A stretch of DNA of 64,000 nucleotides from Gemmatimonadota bacterium (GTDB taxonomy: Bacteria > ARS69), in assembly GCA_030747075.1 (NCBI GenBank), contig JASLLL010000011.1, forward strand, positions 18,054 to 82,053. The letters are read 5' to 3'. Both the position numbers and the translations under genes were made by a program. Shown here in pieces: positions 36,352 through 44,342 of the stretch (position 1 is its first letter; every line of letters begins with the position of its first letter). A model generated the notes under the pieces. The model had not been told where the DNA came from and searched no databases. It saw only the letters and a program-made list of their open reading frames with translations.

Positions 36352-38247
36352 ATGAACACACAGGAACTCTATCGCAGCAAAGTGGTCACCGCGCAGGAGG
36401 CCCTCCACAATGTACTGTCCGGATGTCGTGTGTTTGTCGGGTCAGGGTGCGCGGAACCGCAGTGTCTCGTGCAGGAACTCATCCAACAGGCGGGTCGCCT
36501 TCGAGACATCGAGGTGGTCCACCTCCTGACACTGGGCATCGCGGGGTATGTCGACGAGGACTTCTTCGGGCACTTTCGCCACAACGCGTTCTTTATCGGC
36601 TCGAATGTCCGCAAGGCGGTCCGGGAGGGTCGCGCGGATTACACCCCGATCTTCCTGAGCGAGATTCCGGAACTGATCACCTCGGGCCAGCGACCGATCG
36701 ATGTTGCGCTGCTGCAACTGTCCCCGCCCGACCGGCACGGATACTGCAGTCTGGGCATCCATGTGGACATCCAGCAGGCGGCCGTCCGGACAGCCCACCA
36801 TGTGATTGCGGAGATCAACCCGAACATGCCGCGCACTTTCGGGGACACCATCATCCATCTGGATGACATTGACGCCTGCGTGGAGGTTTCGGACCCCATT
36901 CTGGAACTCCCCGTCCCGGAGACCCCGGACGATGTTTCCATACAGATCGGCGGCCATGTGGCGCAACTCGTGGACCACGGGAGTTGCCTGCAACTTGGAA
37001 TCGGGAGCATTCCGAACGCGGTTCTTCGGTTCCTGGGGGAAAAGTCGCACCTCGGAGTTCATACGGAGATGTTCAGCGACGGACTGCTGGCGCTTCTGGA
37101 GAACGGCAATGTGGACAACAGCCGGAAGGCGGTTCACCCGGGAAAGTCGGTCGTCAGTTTCACGATGGGCACGCGAAAGCTCTACGATTATGTGAACGAC
37201 AATCCGTCCATTGAGTATCACGCGTCGGACTTCGTGAACGATCCGCGCGTGATCTCCCGGAACGACCGAACCGTGGCGGTGAACTCCGCGCTTCAGGTGG
37301 ATCTTACCGGGCAGGTCTGTGCGGACAGCCTCGGGTATCGCTTCTACAGCGGCATCGGCGGACAGGTGGACTTCGTGCGTGGAGCGGCCATGAGTCGCGG
37401 AGGGAAGCCCATCATCGCGCTGCCCAGCACGGCGAAGGGCGGAGAAATCAGCCGGATCGTACCGCGCCTGGACGAGGGTGCGGGGGTCGTGACAAGCCGC
37501 GGAGATGTTCACTATGTCGTGACGGAGTGGGGCGTTGCGTATCTGCACGGCAAGACGATCCGGGAACGCGCGCTGGCGCTCATCAGCGTGGCGCACCCGA
37601 ACTTCCGCAAGGATCTGTTGAACTTCGTAAAGCGGAAACACTATGTGTACGCGGACGAGGCCGCGTGGAAGCAGGAGACAAACCTGTACCCGGTGGAGCG
37701 CGAAACGGTGCAGGAGTTCGGCGGACAGGAGTTCCTCGTGCGCCCGCTCAAGGCCACCGATGAGCGTCCGTTGCAGGAGTTCTTCTACAGCCACGATCCA
37801 GAGACCGTTTATCACCGGTACTTCATGGCGAAGACGGAACTCGGACACAAAGAGGCCGCCCACCTGTGCCGCCTGGATTACGAACGCCGCATGGCCTTCG
37901 GTATTTTTCTTCAGGAGGGAAGGTCCGAACGCTTTGTGGCCGTCGGCCGGTACGACCTCAATCCCCGGAGCAACTACGCGGAAACCGCGATCGTCGTGGG
38001 GGAAAAATGGCGTCGTCGTGGAATGGGGCGGCACCTTCTGGAAGCACTTCTCACCCATGCGCAATCGTGCGGGATCGGCGGCTTCAAGAGCGAGGTGCTG
38101 GCAAACAATACGGCCATGCTCGAACTTCATCGGTCGATGGGGCACCCCATGACCTACCGGAAGGACGAGAATACCGTCACCATCCGATACAAGTTCGGCG
38201 ATGATGTCCCGGCCGCGCCTCCGCCGACACAGGAGGATCGCCGGTAG
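36352..38247 (+). CDS. Acetyl-CoA hydrolase/CoA-transferase fused to GNAT acetyltransferase
   Basis: This is a 631-residue two-part protein. Residues about 10-450 form a class I CoA-transferase (acetyl-CoA hydrolase/4-hydroxybutyrate CoA-transferase type) with the catalytic Glu239 in GVHTEMFSDG and the IGGQVDFVRGA region. Residues about 460-610 form a GNAT domain with the acetyl-CoA loop GEKWRRRGMGRHLLEALL. The ATG at 36352 follows GGAGGGG. The first domain would interconvert acetyl-CoA and another acyl-CoA, or hydrolyse it; the second could acetylate a protein or small molecule. The fusion is known in some anaerobes, but its purpose is unresolved. Confidence 0.9.
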   Translation: MNTQELYRSKVVTAQEALHNVLSGCRVFVGSGCAEPQCLVQELIQQAGRLRDIEVVHLLTLGIAGYVDEDFFGHFRHNAFFIGSNVRKAVREGRADYTPIFLSEIPELITSGQRPIDVALLQLSPPDRHGYCSLGIHVDIQQAAVRTAHHVIAEINPNMPRTFGDTIIHLDDIDACVEVSDPILELPVPETPDDVSIQIGGHVAQLVDHGSCLQLGIGSIPNAVLRFLGEKSHLGVHTEMFSDGLLALLENGNVDNSRKAVHPGKSVVSFTMGTRKLYDYVNDNPSIEYHASDFVNDPRVISRNDRTVAVNSALQVDLTGQVCADSLGYRFYSGIGGQVDFVRGAAMSRGGKPIIALPSTAKGGEISRIVPRLDEGAGVVTSRGDVHYVVTEWGVAYLHGKTIRERALALISVAHPNFRKDLLNFVKRKHYVYADEAAWKQETNLYPVERETVQEFGGQEFLVRPLKATDERPLQEFFYSHDPETVYHRYFMAKTELGHKEAAHLCRLDYERRMAFGIFLQEGRSERFVAVGRYDLNPRSNYAETAIVVGEKWRRRGMGRHLLEALLTHAQSCGIGGFKSEVLANNTAMLELHRSMGHPMTYRKDENTVTIRYKFGDDVPAAPPPTQEDRR

Positions 38248-38363
38248 ACGGAGCGTTCGTGGGCCCTGGCAGAATCCGGAGTCCGGAACGGTGGGTTCCT
38301 CCTGGCGCACTCCTGCGGTAAGATCCGCGTTCACACCACCCTGAATCGGGGAGGAATTCCGCC

Positions 38364-38987
38364 ATGCGACTCGCGACCCTTCTCTCTCTTGCAGTGTTTT
38401 GTGCGGGGACCGTCTCCTGCACCGGGTCCGGCGAATCGTCCGATCCCCGGGCGCTGTTCGTCCGCACCCTTGCCCCGGAGACCATCACACTCGTCGATCT
38501 GGGGTTCCTGTGCCCGCAAAGCCTCGAGGAACCCGTCGGGAAGAAGAACCGCGCGTACCTGCGCTTTGCGTGGGGTCAGGCACTGGTTGCCTACCAGGGG
38601 GGTCGCCCGGAAGAGGTGGACGGCCACCTGGAGGAAGCACGGGGCTACTTCGAACAGGTGGGGGAGCAGGATCCATACTGGCCGGAGCGTTTCCGGAACC
38701 TGAGGGCCGCCGCCCTCTACAATCTTGGCCGCGGAGATGAGATCGGGAAGTCCCTCGGGGAGATGGCGGACCCGAACCCGGAGGAGATGCTCGATATCCA
38801 GTACTCATGGGTGCTTGCATGCCAGGACCTTCGCAAGGGCCGGGAGGAAGCGGCCCGGGCGCGTCTTGCCGTGGTGAAGACCACAGATCGGTCCATTGGC
38901 CGACTGGCGGAGGCCGTGCTTGGCAGGCTGGATGGAACGGGCACACTCGAGGGGACCGAAGGGGCCGCACTTCCGGCCACAGAATAG
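38364..38987 (+). CDS. Probable lipoprotein with TPR-like helices
   Basis: This 207-residue protein has an N-terminal signal (MRLATLLSLAVFCAGTVSC) whose Cys19 could be lipidated; the lipobox TVSC is weak. The rest is helical with Ala/Leu/Tyr spacing like TPR units (AYLRFAWGQALVAYQGG, LRAAALYNLGRGDE). The ATG follows GGGGAGG. No specific family is recognised. The gene stands alone between the CoA-transferase fusion and the regulator operon. Confidence 0.65.
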   Translation: MRLATLLSLAVFCAGTVSCTGSGESSDPRALFVRTLAPETITLVDLGFLCPQSLEEPVGKKNRAYLRFAWGQALVAYQGGRPEEVDGHLEEARGYFEQVGEQDPYWPERFRNLRAAALYNLGRGDEIGKSLGEMADPNPEEMLDIQYSWVLACQDLRKGREEAARARLAVVKTTDRSIGRLAEAVLGRLDGTGTLEGTEGAALPATE

Positions 38988-39329
38988 CGCCCTGTGGGGA
39001 GGGTCTAGCGCACAGCTATCCCCACAAAGCTCCGTACCTTTGACACTTGCGGCCGCTGCCTGTTAGGCTGAGTAAGCGCGAAGGAATCTTCCCCTTCCCC
39101 CCGGTTCCTGGCGTGATGATCGGTTGCGTGGGTTCCTCCTCCCCCCCCCTGGCGGGCCGTTGATTGAACTTGGGTGCCGAGCGGCTTCACAAACAAGAGT
39201 GGAGTGGCGAGGTCACAGAGTCGATCCACCGGGAGGAGTGACCTTCCGCACACAGGACTTTGTGTTCCGGGCCGAGAGGGTCTGTCCGGATGCGGAGTTC
39301 GACAGAAAGAGAAAGGCGGCACAAAGAGG
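38988..39329. promoter_or_regulatory. Intergenic region with possible promoter of the TPR-regulator operon
   Basis: This is 342 bp without a convincing gene. TTGACA at 39040-39045 and TAGGCT at 39064-39069 are 18 nt apart and could drive the downstream operon, leaving a leader of about 255 nt. No sigma-54 -24/-12 element with correct spacing was found. Confidence 0.4.
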
Positions 39330-39668
39330 ATGCGCCAGCGAAGAGTCCCAACACACTTGATAATGCTTCTTGCACTGCTTCTCGCGTTCGGGATGCTTCT
39401 CGTTTCACCGGTACTCGCCACCGATGATGACGGACGAGACATCAGCGGATATGGCGAGCCGACCGACCCCGAAGACATTCTCCCATTCCTCGACGATCTC
39501 GGAGGCACGGGCGGCGGTGACGGGGACGGTACCGGCGACGAGGGAAATCTCGCGCTCTGGGCGGACTTCCAGGACGCCTGCAGCGATGAAATGGACGATC
39601 TCTGGAACCGGTTCGTGGCGTGGGCCGCGTCGGTCGGGATCGAGATGGAGGGGGCTGCCCGGAGATGA
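39330..39668 (+). CDS. Small secreted acidic protein
   Basis: This 112-residue protein has a clear signal peptide (hydrophobic core LIMLLALLLAFGMLLVSPV, cleavage near VLA-T). The mature part is acidic and Gly/Asp-rich, with a D-G-T-G-D run, then a short helical C-terminus (WADFQDACSDEMDDLWNRF). No family is recognised. Its stop overlaps the ATG of the sigma-54 activator (ATGA), so the two are translationally coupled. It could be a signal, a ligand-binding partner or a substrate linked to that regulator; this is inference. Confidence 0.65.
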   Translation: MRQRRVPTHLIMLLALLLAFGMLLVSPVLATDDDGRDISGYGEPTDPEDILPFLDDLGGTGGGDGDGTGDEGNLALWADFQDACSDEMDDLWNRFVAWAASVGIEMEGAARR

Positions 39669-42094
39669 TTCCACGCCTCACAGAGCTTTCCCTTGTAGAG
39701 GGGGTACGGCGCGCGGAGCTGCACTACAGCCGCGGAATGTACTCCTATGCTCGCGAGGAACTGCTTGAGGTGCTGGAATCAGGGGTGGGCCTTGGACCGG
39801 ACTCGACGGCGGAACTGTGGAAGCGCCTGGCCTTCTGCAATGCGGCGTTGGGGCGGGCGGAAGACGCGGACCACTGCGTGGAACAGGGGTTGGGGCTTGC
39901 GGGGGTTTCCGAGTGCGCCATTCACCGTCTGGGGGCGGTGCGTGGATACGCATCCTTCGTACGAGGGGACTACGCAAGCGCAGCCGAGCATTGTTCCGTG
40001 GCGGTGGCCGGACTTCGTGCGGTGGGGGACCACGAAGGTCTTTCCTCCGCGCTTCGCTGGCTTGGGCTGACCCACCTTCGCACAGGCAACATGGACGCAG
40101 CGCTGGAGTGCATCTACTGCGCGCTTGCCGAAGCCCGACAGGCCGGACTGGAAGCGGAAATCGGATTTGCACACGCCGCCATGAGCATCGCCTGCATCCA
40201 GAGTGCCCAGTACGACGCCGCGCTCCGGCATGGACGCGACGCGCTCGGGGTTGCCGAGCGGTTGGGCCACCAGTCGGGAATCGTGCGCCGCTGCCTGGAT
40301 CTTTCGATTGCGGCGCGCCTCTCCGGGCAACTGGACCTTGCGGCATCGTACGGGATGCGCGCGCTGGCGAGCGCCGAAGAGGCGGAAACCTCCAATCAGG
40401 TTGTGAGTGGCCGCCTCGCCGTGGGGCGTGCATTCCGGGAAGCCGGACGCTTCGACGAGGCCCGCGAACTCACGGAAGGCGCACTGCCACTGGCGAAGGA
40501 CGGCGAGCGCAAGAGAGACCTCGTTCTTGTCCTGGAAGACCTCGCTGACCTGGACACCGAAGCCGGAGATACCGCCTCGGCGCTGGCCGGATATCGCAAG
40601 GCCTGGAGCCTTGCCGTGTCCATTGCACCCGAAGGGGACCTGGTCTCCGAACTGGCGTGGAGGATCGGGGCCTCACTTCTGGAGCTTGGAGATCAGGAAG
40701 GCGCCATCTCCTGGATTGAGAAGGGCGTGGTGCTCTGCGCAAAGTCGGGCGAAGCCAAGGACAAAGCCCTGACGCTGCGGGCACGCGGATTGTGGAATGC
40801 GGCGCGAGGCCACCTGGAAGAAGCGCGAGCGGATCTGGACGAGTGTCTCACCAGCCTGGAGATTCTCCGGGTGCCCTACGAAGAGGCGCGGACCCACCTT
40901 GCCTTCGACTGCGCGCTGGCCGCCTGCGCCACCGAGAGCACGGCGTACCGCCCCGACCGCAGCCGCCACCTTGCCGCCGCGCGACGACTCTTCGATCGCA
41001 TGGGTGCCAAGGCGGGTTCCCGGCTCACCGTGGAAGCGGAACGCCGACTTCTGGATTCACAGGGGTTGGGGCTGGGCCAGGCGGTCGCTCCGCGAGCCAG
41101 GGGTGCTCGGCTCCTCGCCACGAAATGGAGCGCACCGGCGTTTCTCGATATGCTGAAGGAATGCGACCAACTCGGCCGCACCACCCTTCCCGTTCTTCTC
41201 ATGGGAGAGACGGGCACCGGAAAGACGCTGGTTGCGGAACTTCTCCACGAGGTGGGTCGCGGCGAAGAGGGCGAACTCTTCCCCATCAACTGCGCGGCCA
41301 TGCCGGAACACCTTCAGGAGTCGGAACTCTTCGGGCACAAGAAAGGCTCGTTCACCGGTGCGGAGCGCGAGCATCCCGGGATCCTTCGCGAAGCGGCCCG
41401 GGGCACGGTCTTCCTCGACGAAATCGACAAGACCACCCTCCAGTTCCAGGCCAAGCTTCTGCATGTGCTCGACTCGCAGGAGATTCGCCCGGTCGGCGGG
41501 ACACGGCGTATTCGCGTGGAAGCGCGCCTCATCTGCGCAACGAACCGCGACCTCTATGAACTGGTTGAGAAGGGCGAGTTCCTGGAAGACCTCTACCACC
41601 GCTTGGCCGCGGGCGTGATCCAGGTTCCCGCACTGCGGTTCCGAACCGAAGACACCATGCTGCTGGCCGGGATTCTGCTGGAAGAAATCTGCCGCGTGGA
41701 GCGCATGAGCGTTCCGAAGCTCTCCGACTCCGCGTGGCGCCTTCTGACCCGGCACGACTGGCCGGGGAATGTTCGGGAACTGAAGGCACTCCTGCATCGC
41801 ACGGTGGCCCTGAATGCCGGCAAGGATGAGGTGGAGGTCGATGCGGCGGAGCTGTCCCGCTGCGCACCGGCGGGATCGCCCATCAGTCGTCGCGCCCGGG
41901 AGGGTGCCTCGGGAGCGCCACTGTCCGGCCGCCTGGAGAGTGCCGAGCGCGAGGAGATACTTGCCGCCCTGGAGAAGGCCGGCGGCGTTCGGAAACGCGC
42001 GGCGGAGATACTGGGCGTCTCATACCGTGGGCTGGGCAAGAAGATGGCTCGTTTGAAGATCGAGGGGGTCCGTGGAAGGAAGCGGGCCGAGTAG
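39665..42094 (+). CDS. TPR-containing sigma-54-dependent transcriptional activator
   Basis: This is an 809-residue enhancer-binding protein. Residues 1 to about 470 are an array of TPR-like helical repeats in place of a receiver, PAS or GAF domain. The AAA+ core has Walker A GETGTGKT near 514-521, the sigma-54-contact loop as GSFTGA (561-566) instead of GAFTGA, and Walker B GTVFLDEID near 580. The C-terminus has a Fis-type helix-turn-helix (EEILAALEKAGGVRKRAAEI, then LGVSYRGLGKKMARL). It should open sigma-54 promoters in response to a protein or peptide sensed by the TPRs. The ATG overlaps the small secreted protein gene. Confidence 0.9.
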   Translation: MIPRLTELSLVEGVRRAELHYSRGMYSYAREELLEVLESGVGLGPDSTAELWKRLAFCNAALGRAEDADHCVEQGLGLAGVSECAIHRLGAVRGYASFVRGDYASAAEHCSVAVAGLRAVGDHEGLSSALRWLGLTHLRTGNMDAALECIYCALAEARQAGLEAEIGFAHAAMSIACIQSAQYDAALRHGRDALGVAERLGHQSGIVRRCLDLSIAARLSGQLDLAASYGMRALASAEEAETSNQVVSGRLAVGRAFREAGRFDEARELTEGALPLAKDGERKRDLVLVLEDLADLDTEAGDTASALAGYRKAWSLAVSIAPEGDLVSELAWRIGASLLELGDQEGAISWIEKGVVLCAKSGEAKDKALTLRARGLWNAARGHLEEARADLDECLTSLEILRVPYEEARTHLAFDCALAACATESTAYRPDRSRHLAAARRLFDRMGAKAGSRLTVEAERRLLDSQGLGLGQAVAPRARGARLLATKWSAPAFLDMLKECDQLGRTTLPVLLMGETGTGKTLVAELLHEVGRGEEGELFPINCAAMPEHLQESELFGHKKGSFTGAEREHPGILREAARGTVFLDEIDKTTLQFQAKLLHVLDSQEIRPVGGTRRIRVEARLICATNRDLYELVEKGEFLEDLYHRLAAGVIQVPALRFRTEDTMLLAGILLEEICRVERMSVPKLSDSAWRLLTRHDWPGNVRELKALLHRTVALNAGKDEVEVDAAELSRCAPAGSPISRRAREGASGAPLSGRLESAEREEILAALEKAGGVRKRAAEILGVSYRGLGKKMARLKIEGVRGRKRAE

Positions 42095-43496
42095 CCCACC
42101 GCCCCACGCCCTTCCACCCCCGGAAGCCCGAGGCCGCACCCGCGAAGTTCTTCACCTCGCGTGGCCCGCCGTCATCAACATGATCTCGATCACGCTGCTC
42201 GGCACGGCGGACACAATCCTCATGGGGCGCGTCGGGACCGAAGCGCAGGCCGGCGTGGGCATCGCGATGACCTTTCTCTTCACCGTGATGTGCTTCTTTC
42301 TGGGAATACTGGACATGGTGCAGACCTTCGTCGCGCGGGCGACCGGCCGGGGCGACGCCGGGAAGGCCGCCGCCTACGGTTCCGCGGGCTTTCATCTTGC
42401 GCTCCTGTTCTCCATCCCGACCGCCCTGACCGCCTTCGGTTCGGATTACTTCTTCGAGCTTCTCGGAACGACGCCCGAGATCATCCCGGCGGCGTCGGCG
42501 TACTTTCGCATCCGGATGATCGGGTGCGTGTTCTTCTACCTGTCGCGCACTTCGGACGCATGGTTCCGCGGCATCGGAGACACGCGGACGCCCATGTTTG
42601 TGACGGTGGCCGAGAACGCCCTGAATGTCGGGATCAGCCTTGTGCTGATTCTCGGATGGGAGCGCGCCGGGATTCCCGCCATGGGCGCGAGGGGGGCGGC
42701 ACTCGGAACGGTGATTGCCACTGCGGCCCACACACTGGCGAATGCGCTGATTGCGGCACGAATGCGCGCGCGTGGGCGCCCGTCACCCGCATACTTTGTC
42801 CGAAGCCGGCTGGATTACCTTCGCAAGACCGTCCGGGTCGGGTTCCCGAGCGGCATCCACTGGTTGCTGGATGTCGGGGCATGGACGGTCTTCACCTTCA
42901 CCGTGGCCAGCATGGGCCCCACCCCCGTGGCCGCAAACCTGATCGCGCTGACCGTGGTGCGTGCCGCATTCATGCCCGGCTACGGCATTGGAACCGCCGG
43001 GCAGACACTGGTGGGGAAGTACCTCGGTGCCGGGGACGATGACTCTGCCGAACGCGCAGGGTGGGCGACCGTTCGGGTCGGGGCGGTGTACATGGCGTTC
43101 ATGGGAGTGATCTTCCTGACCTTCCGCACGCCCTTGGTTGCGCTCTTCAACGGCGACCCCGAAGTGATCTCACTGGGGGCACGCCTTCTTCTGTGGGGCG
43201 CGGTCTTCCAGTTGGGCGACGGCGTGTGCGTGACGCTGAACGGGGCGCTTCGCGGCGCGGGGGACACACGATTCGTCATGAAGGCCGGGATACTGACTTC
43301 GTGGCTCTTCTTCCTCCCGGTCACGCTGGTCCTGATTCATGTCTTCGGGCTGGGCGTGGAAGGCGGATGGATCGGGATCTGCGCGTGGGTCTTCTCCCAG
43401 GCGATTCTCTTCGCGAGAAGGTTTCAAGGCGGCGCGTGGAAGCGAGTTCTGAGAGTGGAGGAACCTCGGCCGGTTCCAGAAGCGGAAGTTGTGTGA
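42072..43496 (+). CDS. MATE family efflux transporter
   Basis: This is a 474-residue polytopic protein with about 12 membrane segments. Family features are LAWPAVINMISITLLGTADT in helix 1, the GxG pattern TFVARATGRGD and the second-half repeat with GYGIGTAGQTLVGKYLGAGD. It probably exports cationic drugs or metabolites using Na+ or H+. The GTG at 42072 overlaps the regulator gene by 23 nt; a later internal start is possible, as the first 20 residues are Pro-rich and unconserved. Confidence 0.9.
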   Translation: MEGSGPSSPPPHALPPPEARGRTREVLHLAWPAVINMISITLLGTADTILMGRVGTEAQAGVGIAMTFLFTVMCFFLGILDMVQTFVARATGRGDAGKAAAYGSAGFHLALLFSIPTALTAFGSDYFFELLGTTPEIIPAASAYFRIRMIGCVFFYLSRTSDAWFRGIGDTRTPMFVTVAENALNVGISLVLILGWERAGIPAMGARGAALGTVIATAAHTLANALIAARMRARGRPSPAYFVRSRLDYLRKTVRVGFPSGIHWLLDVGAWTVFTFTVASMGPTPVAANLIALTVVRAAFMPGYGIGTAGQTLVGKYLGAGDDDSAERAGWATVRVGAVYMAFMGVIFLTFRTPLVALFNGDPEVISLGARLLLWGAVFQLGDGVCVTLNGALRGAGDTRFVMKAGILTSWLFFLPVTLVLIHVFGLGVEGGWIGICAWVFSQAILFARRFQGGAWKRVLRVEEPRPVPEAEVV

Positions 43497-43528
43497 GACA
43501 ATGTTCCGCCCCCTGACAGGGAGAACCG

Positions 43529-44341
43529 ATGGCACCGAACGATGATCGATCCCGGACATTCGAGCGCACCGAGTACCGTCGGGTGATCGCATGGCCGGAA
43601 CGCATTCGTAGAGAAGCACCTTTTCTGAGCGCCACCGTGGGGCAGGCCTCGCCTCGGCGCCTCCTGGATGTCGGGTGTGGAACGGGCGAACACGCCGCGC
43701 ACTTCGCCGGGCAGGGCTGGGATGCGGTCGGGATCGACATCGCGACGAACATGATTGACGACGCGCTCGAACTGGAGGGCGCCGCACAAAGCGGCGGCTC
43801 GCTTCGCTTCGAAGTGCGTGCGGCAGCCGAAGCGGGCGGCCTCCCCGACGCTCCGTTTGGCGCGGCCATCTGTCTCGGGAACACGCTGGCATTCCATCGC
43901 ACGGAAGAGGAGCTTCTGGCCACCTTCCGGGGGATCGCCGCCGCTCTTGCGCCCGGGGGGCTCTTTCTGTTCCAGCTCCTGAACTACCGCAGGATTCTGG
44001 AGAAGCGCGTGCGTGATCTTGCGCCGGGGTTTCGTCCCCTTCCGGAAGAGGAGGGGGACGGGGAGATTGTGTTCGCGCGGTTTCTCGACCCGAAGGATGA
44101 CGGAACCGTGGACTTCTACCCGGTGACGCTGACGCTGCGGCCCGACTCGGAAGAGCCGGTTCGGTTGCGATCCGCGCGATGCGTGACGCACCGGGGCTGG
44201 GTGCGCGCCGAACTGGAAGACGCACTCACACGGGCGGGCTTCTCGGACTTCTCCGCATTCGGAACAATGGCGGAGGTGCCGTACGATCCCGAGTGCTCCC
44301 CGGACCTGGTGATGATGGCCCGGCGCACCGGGGGCGAATGA
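43529..44341 (+). CDS. Class I SAM-dependent methyltransferase
   Basis: This 270-residue protein has the SAM motif I LLDVGCGTGEHAAHFA, the acidic motif II VGIDIATNMI and the motif IV stretch AICLGNTLAF. The C-terminal half (DDGTVDFYPVTLTLRPD) is a beta-rich cap seen in small-molecule methyltransferases. The substrate is unknown. The ATG follows AGGGAG. The next gene, a TonB-dependent receptor, starts 1 nt after its stop. Confidence 0.82.
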   Translation: MAPNDDRSRTFERTEYRRVIAWPERIRREAPFLSATVGQASPRRLLDVGCGTGEHAAHFAGQGWDAVGIDIATNMIDDALELEGAAQSGGSLRFEVRAAAEAGGLPDAPFGAAICLGNTLAFHRTEEELLATFRGIAAALAPGGLFLFQLLNYRRILEKRVRDLAPGFRPLPEEEGDGEIVFARFLDPKDDGTVDFYPVTLTLRPDSEEPVRLRSARCVTHRGWVRAELEDALTRAGFSDFSAFGTMAEVPYDPECSPDLVMMARRTGGE

Positions 44342-44342
44342 C

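Noticed and set aside
39109..39127. Sigma-54-like TGGCG...TTGC upstream of the TPR-regulator operon
   Set aside because: The GG-to-GC spacing is 14 nt rather than the required 10, so it cannot be a -24/-12 promoter.
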